DNA of 47,690 nt from Phycisphaerae bacterium (GTDB lineage: Bacteria; Planctomycetota; Phycisphaerae; Sedimentisphaerales; Anaerohalosphaeraceae). The stretch lies in assembly GCA_018052735.1 (NCBI GenBank), contig JAGPMT010000024.1, forward strand, positions 1 to 47,690. The letters are read 5' to 3'. The notes under the pieces were generated by a model that ran no database searches, was not told the DNA's origin, and saw nothing but the letters and a program-made list of their open reading frames with translations. Position 1 is the stretch's first letter, and every line of letters begins with the position of its first letter. Positions 16,109 through 28,908 of this stretch are shown here, one piece after another. A program made the translations under genes and the position numbers.

Positions 16109-16540
16109 TTATTGGGCGGGTGCTTCGGCCGGTTTCGGAGCAGCGGCCTTGAGCTGTTCCTGAGCGGCTTTGAGCTGCTTTTGGAGGTCTTCCATGACGG
16201 CCTGCGAGGCCTGCAGTTTCTGCTGCAGGTCTTTGGCTTCCTGTGTCTTGGCGTCGAGGTTTTTCTTCACTTCGGCGTCATGGGCGGCCTGTTTTTCCAT
16301 CATTGTCTTGATGCTTTCCATCGCCTGTGTCTGCACTTTGGTGTTTTCGGCCTTCAGGGCTTCAATTTTCTGGTCTTTTTCGGCAGCAGCGGCCTGTGCC
16401 TGCTGAAGCTGCTGCTGGAGCGTATGGACCTGCTCCTGAAGGGTTTGATTATCCTGCTGACAGGTTGTCAGTTCTTTGTTTTCGCAGCCGGCAAGCCACA
16501 GTACGGCCGCCAGCACGGCAATGATGCTTGTTTTTTTCAT
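16109..16540 (-). CDS. Coiled-coil lipoprotein, function unknown
   Basis: A 143-residue protein. The signal sequence MKKTSIIAVLAAVLWLAGC ends in a lipobox with Cys at residue 19, so it should be lipidated and exported. Residues 30-130 form a continuous heptad-rich coiled coil with many Gln, Lys and Ala (for example LQQQLQQAQAAAAEKD and LQKQLKAAQEQLKA), and the tail is Pro/Ala rich (PKPAEAPAQ). Such proteins can be outer-membrane spacers or periplasmic scaffolds, in the way that Lpp is, but no homology is claimed. The ATG has AAGGGA upstream. It stands alone between folP and the beta-galactosidase, with its own terminator. Confidence 0.85.
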   Translation of the reverse strand: MKKTSIIAVLAAVLWLAGCENKELTTCQQDNQTLQEQVHTLQQQLQQAQAAAAEKDQKIEALKAENTKVQTQAMESIKTMMEKQAAHDAEVKKNLDAKTQEAKDLQQKLQASQAVMEDLQKQLKAAQEQLKAAAPKPAEAPAQ

Positions 16541-16576
16541 TGTCAGTCCCTTTCTAAAATGAAAATCCTTTTTAAT

Positions 16577-20440
<3,864 letters not shown>

Positions 20441-20478
20441 TTAAAGCCCTCCGGATTCAAGCGCATATTTTGGGAGTT

Positions 20479-21393
20479 TTACGATGGGAAAAGTTCGGGA
20501 AAGCATCGGAAGTAATGACGGGCATAGAGTCCGATGGTGCGCATCGCAAAAAGCAGTGCCCCCGCCGCTGCCAGCCGAGCCGCCAGAGCCGCCAGAATCC
20601 CGGCCGATGATTTTATATCCTGTGCGAACAAGCCGACAGTTACATAAACCGCCAGCAGGGCCGCAAATGTGACAGATGCCGTTAGCAGATAGGCCCCAGC
20701 TGTTTTGGCTATCATCCGGATGATTCGGTCGTAGCGGAACAGCTCCCACGGGGCGGCGCCGCTGCCCAGCATTGCCAACATCATCGGCCACATCGTCAGC
20801 GACAGCAGGACGATAGCCGTCTGGAGTCCTTGATGCGTCAAACCAATTATTTCCAGCAGCGCGGTAATGGCTGATCCGGGAATGGCGGCAGCGGCAGCGG
20901 CAGCAATGAACAAATAAATATTTTTCACCGATTCGCCCAGAAAAGCAAAACCTATACCGACAAAGATGTCCGGCAGAAAATCATTGTCCATAAAGGTGCT
21001 GTTGATGATTTCCATGCAATACCACAGCAAATAGCCGGCACAGCCGAATGTCACGATCCAGCCGACAATCAGCGGGGGGCGAAAATGGCCGACTGTAAAT
21101 GAATAATCGGCATTTCCGGCAAAGAAGTGAAATGCGATCAAAGCGGCACACAGGATAATGCCAAACAGACTTTCTTTTTGAATGAAAACGCTGAAATTGT
21201 CCGCCAGTGCCGCTCGAAAAAAACCCGGCAGCGGTTCTTGCGGCGACGGCTGGACGGGTACCGCTTTTGCGCCGTCGGCGGCCGGAATGATAAAGCGGGC
21301 ATTGCAAGCCAGACAGCGTGCTCTTCTGCCGGCATATTGGTCCTTGAAGCCGCACACACGGCCGCATTGGGGACAAGTGCACGAGATCGTCAT
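20479..21393 (-). CDS. Multi-pass membrane protein with N-terminal zinc ribbon
   Basis: A 304-residue protein. Residues 5-35 form a rubredoxin-like zinc ribbon (CTCPQCGRVCGF, then CLACNARF), of the kind found at the start of many planctomycete membrane proteins (MJ0042-like). A linker rich in Pro follows, then about six transmembrane helices from residue 75, including FGIILCAALIAFHFFAG and YLFIAAAAAAAIPG. The C-terminal half repeats hydrophobic segments of a Yip1/DUF-type membrane protein, but no family is certain. The start is one base after the PilT-like gene stop at 21395, so the two are cotranscribed and probably coupled. A role alongside type IV pilus or secretion machinery is inferred from position only. 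Confidence 0.75.
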   Translation of the reverse strand: MTISCTCPQCGRVCGFKDQYAGRRARCLACNARFIIPAADGAKAVPVQPSPQEPLPGFFRAALADNFSVFIQKESLFGIILCAALIAFHFFAGNADYSFTVGHFRPPLIVGWIVTFGCAGYLLWYCMEIINSTFMDNDFLPDIFVGIGFAFLGESVKNIYLFIAAAAAAAIPGSAITALLEIIGLTHQGLQTAIVLLSLTMWPMMLAMLGSGAAPWELFRYDRIIRMIAKTAGAYLLTASVTFAALLAVYVTVGLFAQDIKSSAGILAALAARLAAAGALLFAMRTIGLYARHYFRCFPELFPS

Positions 21394-21394
21394 C

Positions 21395-22546
21395 TTAGTC
21401 GTTTTTCATTGCATCCTGAAAGCTCTTGAGGTCATTGGCCCATTTCTGGGCTTCCAGAATATCTACTATACCCTTTTTGACCAGCAAGGCCAGATGCCGC
21501 TCCATTGTAATCATCCGCTCATCGGGCTGGTCTTTGGTTTTCACCTGCATCTGCGAATACATCTGCTCTATTTTGCCCTTGCGAATCAGGTTGGCCAGAG
21601 CATAATTGCTGTTGAGAATTTCCATTGCCACCACGCGTCCTGTGCCGTCTTTGCGGGGAATCAGTTTCTGACTGATGATATAGCGCAGCCCTAACGAAAG
21701 CTGGTTGCGGACCTCATCCTGCTTCTGATGCGGAAAGAAGTCCAGAATGCGTGTGATGCTGCCGACTGCGTCGCGGGTGTGGAGTGTGGAAAAGACCAGA
21801 TGGCCTGTTTCGGCAGCCGTCAGGGTCAGGGCGACGGTTTCCGAATCCCGCATTTCGCCGACAAAAATGATATCCGGGTCTTCACGCATCATCGAGCGCA
21901 AGCCGTGGGCGAAGGTGTCCACATCGCGTCCCAGCTCGCGCTGGGATATCATCGAATTTTTTTGGGTGAAAATGTATTCGATAGGGTCTTCCAGTGTAAT
22001 GATGCGGCAAGCGCGGTTTTCATTAATGCGGTCCAGCAGTGAGGCAATAGTTGTGCTTTTGCCGGCTCCGGTGATGCCGGTAAACAGTATCAGGCCGTGC
22101 TTGCGGCGCACGATATCCTGCCATGCATTGTTGGGAAAGCCGATAGTTTCAGGAGCCGGAATATGCGTTCCCAGCGCCCGAATGGCGGCGGCCAGCCCGT
22201 CGTTGTCCATAAACGCATTGATGCGGAATTGAAGGCTGCCGAACTTGTAGGAGCAATCCACGGCCAAATCGCGTTTGAGCGATTCAATATTCTTGACGCC
22301 TAACAGGGGGTAAATCAATCGTTCTGCAATCGTCTGGCTGACAGCGGCTCCTTTGAGACGGACCAGTTCGCCGTCGATGCGGTAGGCCGGCGGAGTGCCG
22401 TTTTTGATATGCAGGTCGGAGACGCGCATAACCCCCATTTTTTCAAAATAGGCCAGCATATCATTAATGCTTAAAAAATTTCCTTCGCCGGCAGGATAAC
22501 ATTTATCGTCAATTGTGTAAGTCTGTTCCATAACAATTGTTTCCAT
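21395..22546 (-). CDS. pilT: PilT-like type IV pilus retraction ATPase
   Basis: A 383-residue P-loop ATPase of the secretion superfamily. Visible are an N-terminal domain starting LSINDMLAYFEKMGV, an arginine-finger region, Walker A GITGAGKSTTIASL at about residue 150, the Asp box LEDPIEYIF, Walker B DPDIIFVGEMRD and the His box GHLVFSTLHTRDA. The AIRALGT segment and the length are typical of PilT/PilU. The protein powers pilus disassembly and twitching motility, or works on a pseudopilus. The first ATG (22546) is used; a GTG one codon earlier and an ATG at 22531 are alternatives without a good ribosome site. It is coupled to the zinc-ribbon membrane protein; pilin-like proteins occur later in the window. 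Confidence 0.9.
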   Translation of the reverse strand: METIVMEQTYTIDDKCYPAGEGNFLSINDMLAYFEKMGVMRVSDLHIKNGTPPAYRIDGELVRLKGAAVSQTIAERLIYPLLGVKNIESLKRDLAVDCSYKFGSLQFRINAFMDNDGLAAAIRALGTHIPAPETIGFPNNAWQDIVRRKHGLILFTGITGAGKSTTIASLLDRINENRACRIITLEDPIEYIFTQKNSMISQRELGRDVDTFAHGLRSMMREDPDIIFVGEMRDSETVALTLTAAETGHLVFSTLHTRDAVGSITRILDFFPHQKQDEVRNQLSLGLRYIISQKLIPRKDGTGRVVAMEILNSNYALANLIRKGKIEQMYSQMQVKTKDQPDERMITMERHLALLVKKGIVDILEAQKWANDLKSFQDAMKND

Positions 22547-22631
22547 CACGAGAAAAAGTACGGATTAGCGGCTGTATTGTAGCACCAAAGGTAAATGAAG
22601 AAAAGAGGTTTTAAGCAGGTATTTTTGAAAG

Positions 22632-23846
22632 TTAGTCGGCCTGAACAAATGTATAAACGGAGCCATCCTCGCAGCCGACCAGCAGCCGGTTTTGGGCGGC
22701 AGCCGGTGAGGATGAAACAGAGCCTCCCAGCGTGTAGGCAAACAGTTCTTTGCCGCTGTTTATATCCAGCAGATAAAGCCGGCCGTCGCTGCAGCCGACA
22801 GCGGCTTTATCGCCGCACAGCAGCGGACTGCTGTCGAAGCTGTCCTGTGCGGCAAAGGTCCACAGGAGCTTGCCGCTCTGACGGCTGAAGCAATAGACCT
22901 TGCCGTCGCGGCAGCCGACCACGACAACCCGGTCGTTCACCGCAGGCGAGGAAAAGAAAGCATCTTCTGCCTTATCAAAACGCCACAGAATAGAACCGCC
23001 TGCCGCATCTGCGGCCAAAAAGACGCCGTCATAATTGCCTGCATAGATAACGCCTTCGAAGAGCACAGGGTTGGCCGCTACATATGAGCCGGCGTCAATG
23101 GTGCGTGTTTGTTCGGGTGCATCGATGGGGACAAGATACAGATTGGCATCGCAGGAGCCGAAAGCGGCGGTATTCTGCGCAGCAGCAATCGCCCCGTTAA
23201 TGTAGTTTCGAGCCGGGTACTGAAAGACAATCTGACCTCCGGCGGCATCGACGGCATAAAGATTGTTGTCATAGGAGCCGAAAATCACGAGAGTTTGGTC
23301 TGTTTTTGGATGAACAGCTATATTGGCTGAGCCGGTAATTTTGCCATCAGTTTTGCACGACCAGACGAGTTGGCCGGTTTGAGCCTTGACGGCGTAAAAG
23401 GTTCCCCGATTAGAGCCGACATAAACCATGCCGTTATGATAAACAGGGCTGGCCTCCAAGGCCTCATCGGCTTCAAACCGCCAGATTTCCCTGCCGGTGT
23501 GAAGTTCGAGGGCATACAGACAACTGTCCATTGAGGAAATAAAGGTCTTATTGTCAGCAACGATAGGGGTTGATTTGACGGCGTTTTTGGTCTTGAAAGT
23601 CCAGTCGGGTTTGAGTTTGTCCGGCAAAGTTCCTGCCGCCTGTCCCGTCAGGGCCGCATCGCCCCGAAAGATAGGCCATGCTTGATTGCCAAAGGATGCC
23701 GGCTGCCGCACAGCGGGCGGCAAAGGCGGGGCAGGGGGAATGCGCTTGTATGGCAGAATAAAGGCAATCATCGCACCGATTGCAGCGGCAGCAATCAGCA
23801 GGCCAAACAAAGTTCGCCTGATTATTTGTCTATAGTTGATATCCAT
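22632..23846 (-). CDS. Membrane-anchored PQQ-type beta-propeller protein (BamB-like fold)
   Basis: I start at the ATG at 23846 (MDINYRQIIRRT) with AGGA upstream; longer frames contain no plausible signal. The 404-residue protein has a single N-terminal transmembrane helix (LFGLLIAAAAIGAMIAFIL) followed by a Pro-rich linker and a WPIFRGDAALTG segment typical of secreted PQQ-repeat proteins. About seven repeats follow, each with a form like GKLLWTFAAQ or VGCRDGKVYCF (blade motif V-x-x-G-x-x-D-G-x-x-Y-x-x). These propellers usually act as protein-binding scaffolds rather than PQQ enzymes, and BamB is one example. No catalytic motif for alcohol dehydrogenase is present. The gene is isolated, between pilT and galM. 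Confidence 0.85.
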   Translation of the reverse strand: MDINYRQIIRRTLFGLLIAAAAIGAMIAFILPYKRIPPAPPLPPAVRQPASFGNQAWPIFRGDAALTGQAAGTLPDKLKPDWTFKTKNAVKSTPIVADNKTFISSMDSCLYALELHTGREIWRFEADEALEASPVYHNGMVYVGSNRGTFYAVKAQTGQLVWSCKTDGKITGSANIAVHPKTDQTLVIFGSYDNNLYAVDAAGGQIVFQYPARNYINGAIAAAQNTAAFGSCDANLYLVPIDAPEQTRTIDAGSYVAANPVLFEGVIYAGNYDGVFLAADAAGGSILWRFDKAEDAFFSSPAVNDRVVVVGCRDGKVYCFSRQSGKLLWTFAAQDSFDSSPLLCGDKAAVGCSDGRLYLLDINSGKELFAYTLGGSVSSSPAAAQNRLLVGCEDGSVYTFVQAD

Positions 23847-23998
23847 TTTCCTGTAATCCTCTGCGATGTTGTAAGAATAATAGAGAAAACAGCCGCTTCG
23901 GTCGAGAAAAATCATATCAAATTCGTTGCATTTAGACGGCTTTCGGATACGATAAGCAGTGTCAGACAAGCACAAAATCAATCGAAAGGAACCAGACG

Positions 23999-25063
23999 AT
24001 GGCGGTAGGGAAGGCGTTTTTTGGCACGACTTCGGACGGACAGAAAGTAGATTGCTTTACACTGAATAATGCCCGCGGGCGAATTGCAAAAATCATAACA
24101 TATGGGGGTATTGTTACCGAACTGTGGATGCCTGATCGCAAAGGCGTTTTGGATGATGTTGTGCTGGGTTTTGATAATCTGGCCGATTACGAGACCAAAA
24201 GCCCCTATTTCGGATGTATCACAGGCCGGTATGCCAACCGTATTGCCGAAGGCCGATTCACGCTGGATGGTGTGGAATACAGCGGTTTGGCGATTAACAA
24301 CGGAGCCAATCATCTTCACGGCGGCATCAAGGGCTTTGACAAGGTTGTCTGGCAGGCCGAGCCGTTCGAGAATGCGGAGGGCAAGGGCGTCAAACTGCAT
24401 TATTTAAGCAGGGACATGGAAGAGGGCTACCCCGGCAATCTGGATGTAACTGTAACCTATACGCTGACGGATGCTGACGAGCTGAAGATTGAGTATGCGG
24501 CTGTTACGGATAAACCGACTGTTTGCAATCTGACGAATCACAGTTATTTCAACTTGGCCGGCCACGGTTATGGAACCCATTATGAGCATCAATTGATGAT
24601 CAATGCCGATGCCTTCACCCCCGTTTGGGATGCAGGGGCTATTCCAACCGGCGAGATTCTACCGGTTAAGGGTACCCCGATGGATTTTACCCGCCCGACG
24701 CCTATCGGCCTGCGCATCGATGAAAATTATGACCAGCTGGTGTACGGCAGCGGCTACGACCATAACTATGTGCTGAATAAATCCGATGCAGCGCTGTCAC
24801 TGGCAGCACGGGTCAGCGAGCCGACAACAGGGCGGGTGATGGAATGCTGGACAACCGAGCCGGGAGTTCAGTTCTATTCGGGCAATTATCTGGATGCATC
24901 GCTGGTCGGCAAAGGGGGCAAACGCTACGGCCGCCGCTTCGGCTTCTGTCTGGAAACGCAGCATTATCCGGACTCTCCCAACAAGCCGAATTTTCCTTCT
25001 ACAGTTCTTCGTCCGGGGCAGAAATTCCGCAGCACCACTATTTTTAAATTTCTGACAAAATAA
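23999..25063 (+). CDS. galM: Aldose 1-epimerase (galactose mutarotase)
   Basis: A 354-residue beta-sandwich enzyme that interconverts alpha and beta anomers of galactose and glucose. Hallmarks are GGIVTELWMPDRKG, GRYANRIAEGRF, NHLHGG, TNHSYFNLAGHG (catalytic His region), HQLMINADAFTP and the later TTEPGVQFYSGNYLD with the catalytic Glu near LRPGQ/FETQHY (LETQHYPDSPNKPNFPST). The absence of a signal peptide places it in the cytoplasm. It has AAAGGA before the ATG. It is followed by a bidirectional terminator. It could process galactose released by the secreted beta-galactosidase at 16.6-20.4 kb, a link inferred from function because the two are not cotranscribed. Confidence 0.95.
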   Translation: MAVGKAFFGTTSDGQKVDCFTLNNARGRIAKIITYGGIVTELWMPDRKGVLDDVVLGFDNLADYETKSPYFGCITGRYANRIAEGRFTLDGVEYSGLAINNGANHLHGGIKGFDKVVWQAEPFENAEGKGVKLHYLSRDMEEGYPGNLDVTVTYTLTDADELKIEYAAVTDKPTVCNLTNHSYFNLAGHGYGTHYEHQLMINADAFTPVWDAGAIPTGEILPVKGTPMDFTRPTPIGLRIDENYDQLVYGSGYDHNYVLNKSDAALSLAARVSEPTTGRVMECWTTEPGVQFYSGNYLDASLVGKGGKRYGRRFGFCLETQHYPDSPNKPNFPSTVLRPGQKFRSTTIFKFLTK

Positions 25064-25080
25064 TGGCTTGCTTAATAAAA

Positions 25081-25107
25081 AAGCCCGCTGGATTATTCAG
25101 CGGGCTT
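25081..25107. terminator. Bidirectional intrinsic terminator
   Basis: AAGCCCGCTG (25081-25090) pairs with CAGCGGGCTT (25098-25107) around GATTATT. The plus strand continues with a T-rich tail, and the minus strand continues with seven T residues. It ends galM (plus) and may also end the aminotransferase transcript (minus, stop at 25199). Confidence 0.8.
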
Positions 25108-25198
25108 TCTGTTTTCAGGCGTAGGTGTGCAGGCTTCAGCCGGGTTTTATACGCATGCGCACGGCAGGGTGCACTCTTACTGTGTAAGTCTTCTGTTA

Positions 25199-26290
25199 TT
25201 ACTTTATCTCTTCGGCCATCCAGCCGAGCAGCTCTTTCAGGTCTGCCAAAGTCGTATCGCCCATGTGAGCGATGCGGAAGGTCAGGTCTTTGAGCTTGCC
25301 GTAGCCGTTGCCGAATACGACGTTATGCTTTTGCTGCAGGGCTTTATTCACGGCTGCAATGTCTATCTTGCGGGTGTTTTTAAAGGTCGTTAAGGTATTG
25401 GATGCATACTGCTTGGGCGGCAGCAGCTCAAAACCGTGTTCCTGACCCCAGTTGCGGACGTAGTCGGCCATTTCTTTATGCCGCTTCCAGACATTTTCCA
25501 TTCCTTCGGCCAGCAGCTTGGTGCACTGATAATGCAGCGCCATAATATGCGGGATCGACGGCGTTGTCGGCGTCTGGTCTTTTGCGGCCGACTTGGCAAA
25601 TTCCTGAAAGTCGAAATAATACCCGCGTTCGGGAACGGTTTTGCTTTTTTCCAAGGCACGGTTGCTGACGGCAAACACGGCCAGCCCCGGCGGAATCGAA
25701 AACGCCTTCTGGACAGAGGCAAATACCACATCCCAGCCCAGCTTGTCAAACTCCAGCGGCATGCCGACCATTCCGCTGACCGAATCCACCAGCACCAGCA
25801 CATCCGGATACTTCTCCTTCATCATGGCGCTGATTTCATAGACGGGATTGGTCAGACCGGTGCTGGTTTCATTGTGCACCAGTGTCAGGACAGGATATTT
25901 GCCGGTAGCCATTTTTTTATCAATCATTTCCGGCGTGATGGCCTGTCCCCATTCAACTCGGAGTTCTTCAACCTGCCGTCCGCAGGAACGGGCAACATCG
26001 CCGAATTTCTCACTGAAAGCACCGCACATGGTGCACAAAATGGTTTCATCTTTGCGTACGCAGTTGCGGATGCTGCCTTCCCAGATGCCGGAGGCTGATG
26101 AAGTGCTCAAGAAGACGCTCTGTTCGGTAAACAGAACCTTTTTGAGCATCTGGGTTACTTCGCTGTGAAGCTGGGAATACTCTTTGCGGCGATGGCCCAG
26201 TGTCGGCCGGGCTAACTGCTGCAGCACATCCGGCACTACATGTACCGGACCCGGAATGAATAATTTCGGGGGGTTTTTCCAGTCTGTCAT
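25199..26290 (-). CDS. Class V PLP aminotransferase (alanine-glyoxylate / phosphoserine type)
   Basis: The ATG at 26290 overlaps the DUF1015 stop by ATGA and has GAGGAG eight bases upstream; a GTG three codons earlier is less likely. The 363-residue protein is a fold-type I enzyme: IPGPVHVVPDVLQQL at the N-terminus, STSSASGIWEGSI (phosphate-binding turn), VLTLVHNETSTG, LVLVDSVSGMVG (PLP-interacting Asp) and VFASVQKAFSIPPG with the Schiff-base Lys. Related proteins are annotated as alanine-glyoxylate, serine-pyruvate or phosphoserine aminotransferase, and the DUF1015 partner, which is often found beside serA/serC genes, favours a serine pathway role. Substrate preference is not readable here. 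Confidence 0.9.
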   Translation of the reverse strand: MTDWKNPPKLFIPGPVHVVPDVLQQLARPTLGHRRKEYSQLHSEVTQMLKKVLFTEQSVFLSTSSASGIWEGSIRNCVRKDETILCTMCGAFSEKFGDVARSCGRQVEELRVEWGQAITPEMIDKKMATGKYPVLTLVHNETSTGLTNPVYEISAMMKEKYPDVLVLVDSVSGMVGMPLEFDKLGWDVVFASVQKAFSIPPGLAVFAVSNRALEKSKTVPERGYYFDFQEFAKSAAKDQTPTTPSIPHIMALHYQCTKLLAEGMENVWKRHKEMADYVRNWGQEHGFELLPPKQYASNTLTTFKNTRKIDIAAVNKALQQKHNVVFGNGYGKLKDLTFRIAHMGDTTLADLKELLGWMAEEIK

Positions 26291-27654
26291 TTCGAACACT
26301 CCTCTTCAATAAGGTTAGATTGAGTAAATTGAGGTTGAATGGGTTGTATGTCCATTTTACGAATGGTTAATCCAGAGAAGATTTTGGGGTAAAAAAAGGT
26401 AGATTTCTGAGGCATTTTTTCACCCGCACTGGCAACGGCCTGTACCTGTTCAATCCGCGTGGGATTCATAAAGAATACGCCCTGACTTCGGCCGCTGTCC
26501 ACCCGTGCAATCGATTTTTCGATGGCATCGCCGAGATCCTTGATGTATACAAGGTGACTTTGGCTGGCTAATTTCACATCGCAGATGCCCAGATGCTTTT
26601 CCAAAATAAGCTTATGGAGCACATTGACATCCAATTTCTGCGCGGCCTCGGACATATCGGGATACAGCTGGCTCATTGTTTCCGTATTCTTCAGCTTTAT
26701 GGTATAAAAGGCGCCGCTGCCGGCGTAGAACCCGAAACAATTGCTGTTCCTTTCGGCTTCCATTTTCCTAAACATATCTTTTTGCGCCTGCTGCTTTTGG
26801 GCCTTATTCTGAAAGGGATATTCAGCAATGTCAAATTCGCTGCCAAGGCCGTCCAGCAGGGCGGTGCTGTCAAAATCGGGCATATTTACCAGCAGCCGAT
26901 GCGTCGGCTGAATAACCAGACCTTCATTGCGCATATTTACAAAGGTCATCATTTGCCAGCTTGCCTGCTCATTCTGTGTTTCGGCCCAGTAATTCAATGC
27001 CGTTTCATATCGGTGATGGCCGTCGGCAATAATTGTTTGCTTGTTTGTCATCATCTGGGCAAACATACTGATAAGCTGCACATCGCTGATGACATACAGC
27101 CGATGCCGTACGCCCTCTGTGTCGATGGTATCGACAACCGGCGTCTGCTTCATTGCTGAGTCAATGACAGTCCGGTCCGTATTGGCCGGGTCGTCATAAA
27201 GCATAAATATCTGACCCAGCTGGCAGGCGGTGGCGCGTGTCAGATTCAACCGGTCGGCCTTGGGGCCTTCGAGTGTTTTTTCGTGGGGCTGAACCCCGCC
27301 GCCGTACCGCTGCAGTTTGCCCAAGGCAATGATTCCGCTTCGTTCGAGCCGTCTTTGACCGATTTGAAAGTCCTGAACATAAGCATAAACTGCATCATAC
27401 GGCTCGGCTATGAGGGCTTTTTCGGCGAAGGCTTTTTCCAAAAACTCGGCCGCACGGGTATATACATTGCTTTGCGGTGTGTCATCTGGAGAGGTTTTTC
27501 CGCGTGTAGCACGGACAATATTCCAAGGATTTCGTTGATGCAGCTGTTCCTGCATAGCTGCGTCAATGACATCATAAGGAGGAGCAATACAATCGCCGAC
27601 ATTGCCTACTACTTCCGGATTAAATCTATATGCTCTAAATGGTTTAATATGCAT
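26287..27654 (-). CDS. DUF1015 family protein with a DGHHR motif
   Basis: A 455-residue protein of the DUF1015 family: HIKPFRAYRFNPE at the start, CIAPPYDVID, then LGKLQRYGGGVQPHEKTLEGPKADR shown here as GGVQPHEKT, and IIADGHHRYETALNYW near residue 220. A GHHR/GxHR motif of this type is also found in ParB- and sulfiredoxin-like nucleotide-binding domains, including serine kinases of the SerK/SbnI kind, so I suspect a kinase-like or phosphoserine-linked activity; this is inference. The C-terminal part has GVFFMNPTRIEQVQAVA and KSTFFYPK, also conserved in the family. It is coupled to a class V aminotransferase by a four-base overlap. No Shine-Dalgarno is evident at 27654. Confidence 0.85.
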   Translation of the reverse strand: MHIKPFRAYRFNPEVVGNVGDCIAPPYDVIDAAMQEQLHQRNPWNIVRATRGKTSPDDTPQSNVYTRAAEFLEKAFAEKALIAEPYDAVYAYVQDFQIGQRRLERSGIIALGKLQRYGGGVQPHEKTLEGPKADRLNLTRATACQLGQIFMLYDDPANTDRTVIDSAMKQTPVVDTIDTEGVRHRLYVISDVQLISMFAQMMTNKQTIIADGHHRYETALNYWAETQNEQASWQMMTFVNMRNEGLVIQPTHRLLVNMPDFDSTALLDGLGSEFDIAEYPFQNKAQKQQAQKDMFRKMEAERNSNCFGFYAGSGAFYTIKLKNTETMSQLYPDMSEAAQKLDVNVLHKLILEKHLGICDVKLASQSHLVYIKDLGDAIEKSIARVDSGRSQGVFFMNPTRIEQVQAVASAGEKMPQKSTFFYPKIFSGLTIRKMDIQPIQPQFTQSNLIEEECSK

Positions 27655-27850
27655 AAGTTATAAATATTCTTGCTGAGAAAGTGCCGGTTTTTTAATGTTC
27701 ATTCAATCACAACAAAACTTCATTTCGGTACAAATACTTAGAGTAATATACCACAAAGGAATGCTAAATCAAACGAATTATAACATTTTTTTACATTATT
27801 TGATAAAGTTCGATATTTTTAAATTGACCGTTTATTGGCTGTACAAAAGG

Positions 27851-27879
27851 TTGTTTTTAAAATAAAAAATGGATACAAT
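27851..27879 (+). promoter_or_regulatory. Sigma70-type promoter for the pseudopilin-like gene
   Basis: TTGTTT (27851-27856) and TACAAT (27874-27879) are separated by 17 bp. Transcription would start near 27886, about 90 bases before the chosen ATG at 27978. The flanking 27655-27917 region is AT-rich and holds no other clear element. Confidence 0.5.
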
Positions 27880-27977
27880 ACAAAGAAAATCCGTATTTTT
27901 TGGGATTGAGGATTTAGATGTCTGAGCTCCAGACCGTTATAATAGAGGATCATTCTTGCACAATGGGGAGACAGGGG

Positions 27978-28835
27978 ATGAAAAAGGCCTTTACACTCAT
28001 CGAATTGCTTGTCGTTATTGCTATTATTGCGCTTCTGTTGTCCATTGTTGTGCCGGGTTTAAGAAAGGCCAAAGATAAAACCAAAGATGTTATCTGCCGG
28101 GCTCATATTAAAGGAATAGGCGTAGCGGTTCTGCTCTATTTGAGCGACAATGAATCCCGCGCCTTCAACAATCGGGAATCCAACGGACACCTTTGGTATG
28201 ATGCGGCAGGCAAAATCATCACGCCGGACAATACAGTCTGGTGGGCGGATGCTTACTGGGGATTGGGCTATAGGATGTACGCTTCGGATCCGAGAGTTTT
28301 CAGCTGTCCATCGTTTGTGCTCAAAGATGTGGCCGGGCTGATGTACTCGGACCATCCAAATTATAAAACAACACGGACAGATTTAACCAGAGCTTCGGGC
28401 TATGGGCTGAACAGCTTCTTTTTCCGGGACCCGGAGGCCCCTGCATCGGATGTATACCGAAACCACAGGAAAATCAGCACTATCAGATCTCCCAGCCGCT
28501 TTATAGTGGCACATGACCATATGGAGCCGAAGATGGAGGGCAATTCCAGCGGCAGCGAGCAGGGCGATACGCTGTATGTTCCAAGCGGAAGTACATTTAA
28601 TCTCGTTCAGTATCGTACAGGTACTCGCCAGCCCTTTTACGGCGGCATTTTCCGGCATTCCAAAAAGAACAAAAACTGGGATGAACCTTCCCAGCTGGCA
28701 GCACGATTGGCCCAGATAGATAAAAATCCAAACGGCAATGTCAATGTCCTATTTGCTGACGGCAGTGTTGACAAAATCAGCGAAACAACCGGTCAGAATA
28801 TTCCCTACACGATGTACAGCGGTCTGCTCAAATAG
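27978..28835 (+). CDS. Pseudopilin-like protein with prepilin signal and C-terminal DG motif
   Basis: I start at the ATG at 27978 (MKKAFTLIELLVVIAIIALL) because GGGGAG lies just upstream; earlier ATGs at 27963 and 27918 are possible. The class III prepilin signal, cleaved before FTLIE and followed by a hydrophobic helix, marks it for type II secretion or type IV pilus-like assembly. The C-terminus carries RHSKKN...VNVLFADGSVD, a stretched version of the planctomycete H-X9-DG domain. The globular part contains Cys in FSCPSF and CRAHIKG. It heads the sugar-utilisation locus and precedes a GH2-type gene on the other strand. Large families of such proteins are typical of planctomycetes, and their role, which may be secretion or attachment, is unproven. 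Confidence 0.88.
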   Translation: MKKAFTLIELLVVIAIIALLLSIVVPGLRKAKDKTKDVICRAHIKGIGVAVLLYLSDNESRAFNNRESNGHLWYDAAGKIITPDNTVWWADAYWGLGYRMYASDPRVFSCPSFVLKDVAGLMYSDHPNYKTTRTDLTRASGYGLNSFFFRDPEAPASDVYRNHRKISTIRSPSRFIVAHDHMEPKMEGNSSGSEQGDTLYVPSGSTFNLVQYRTGTRQPFYGGIFRHSKKNKNWDEPSQLAARLAQIDKNPNGNVNVLFADGSVDKISETTGQNIPYTMYSGLLK

Positions 28836-28908
28836 AAGCGATACGGCTGCCGGATGGGATTACTTGACCTGAATGGGCAGATTGGCAGTGGCCGTTTTGC
28901 CCGATGCA

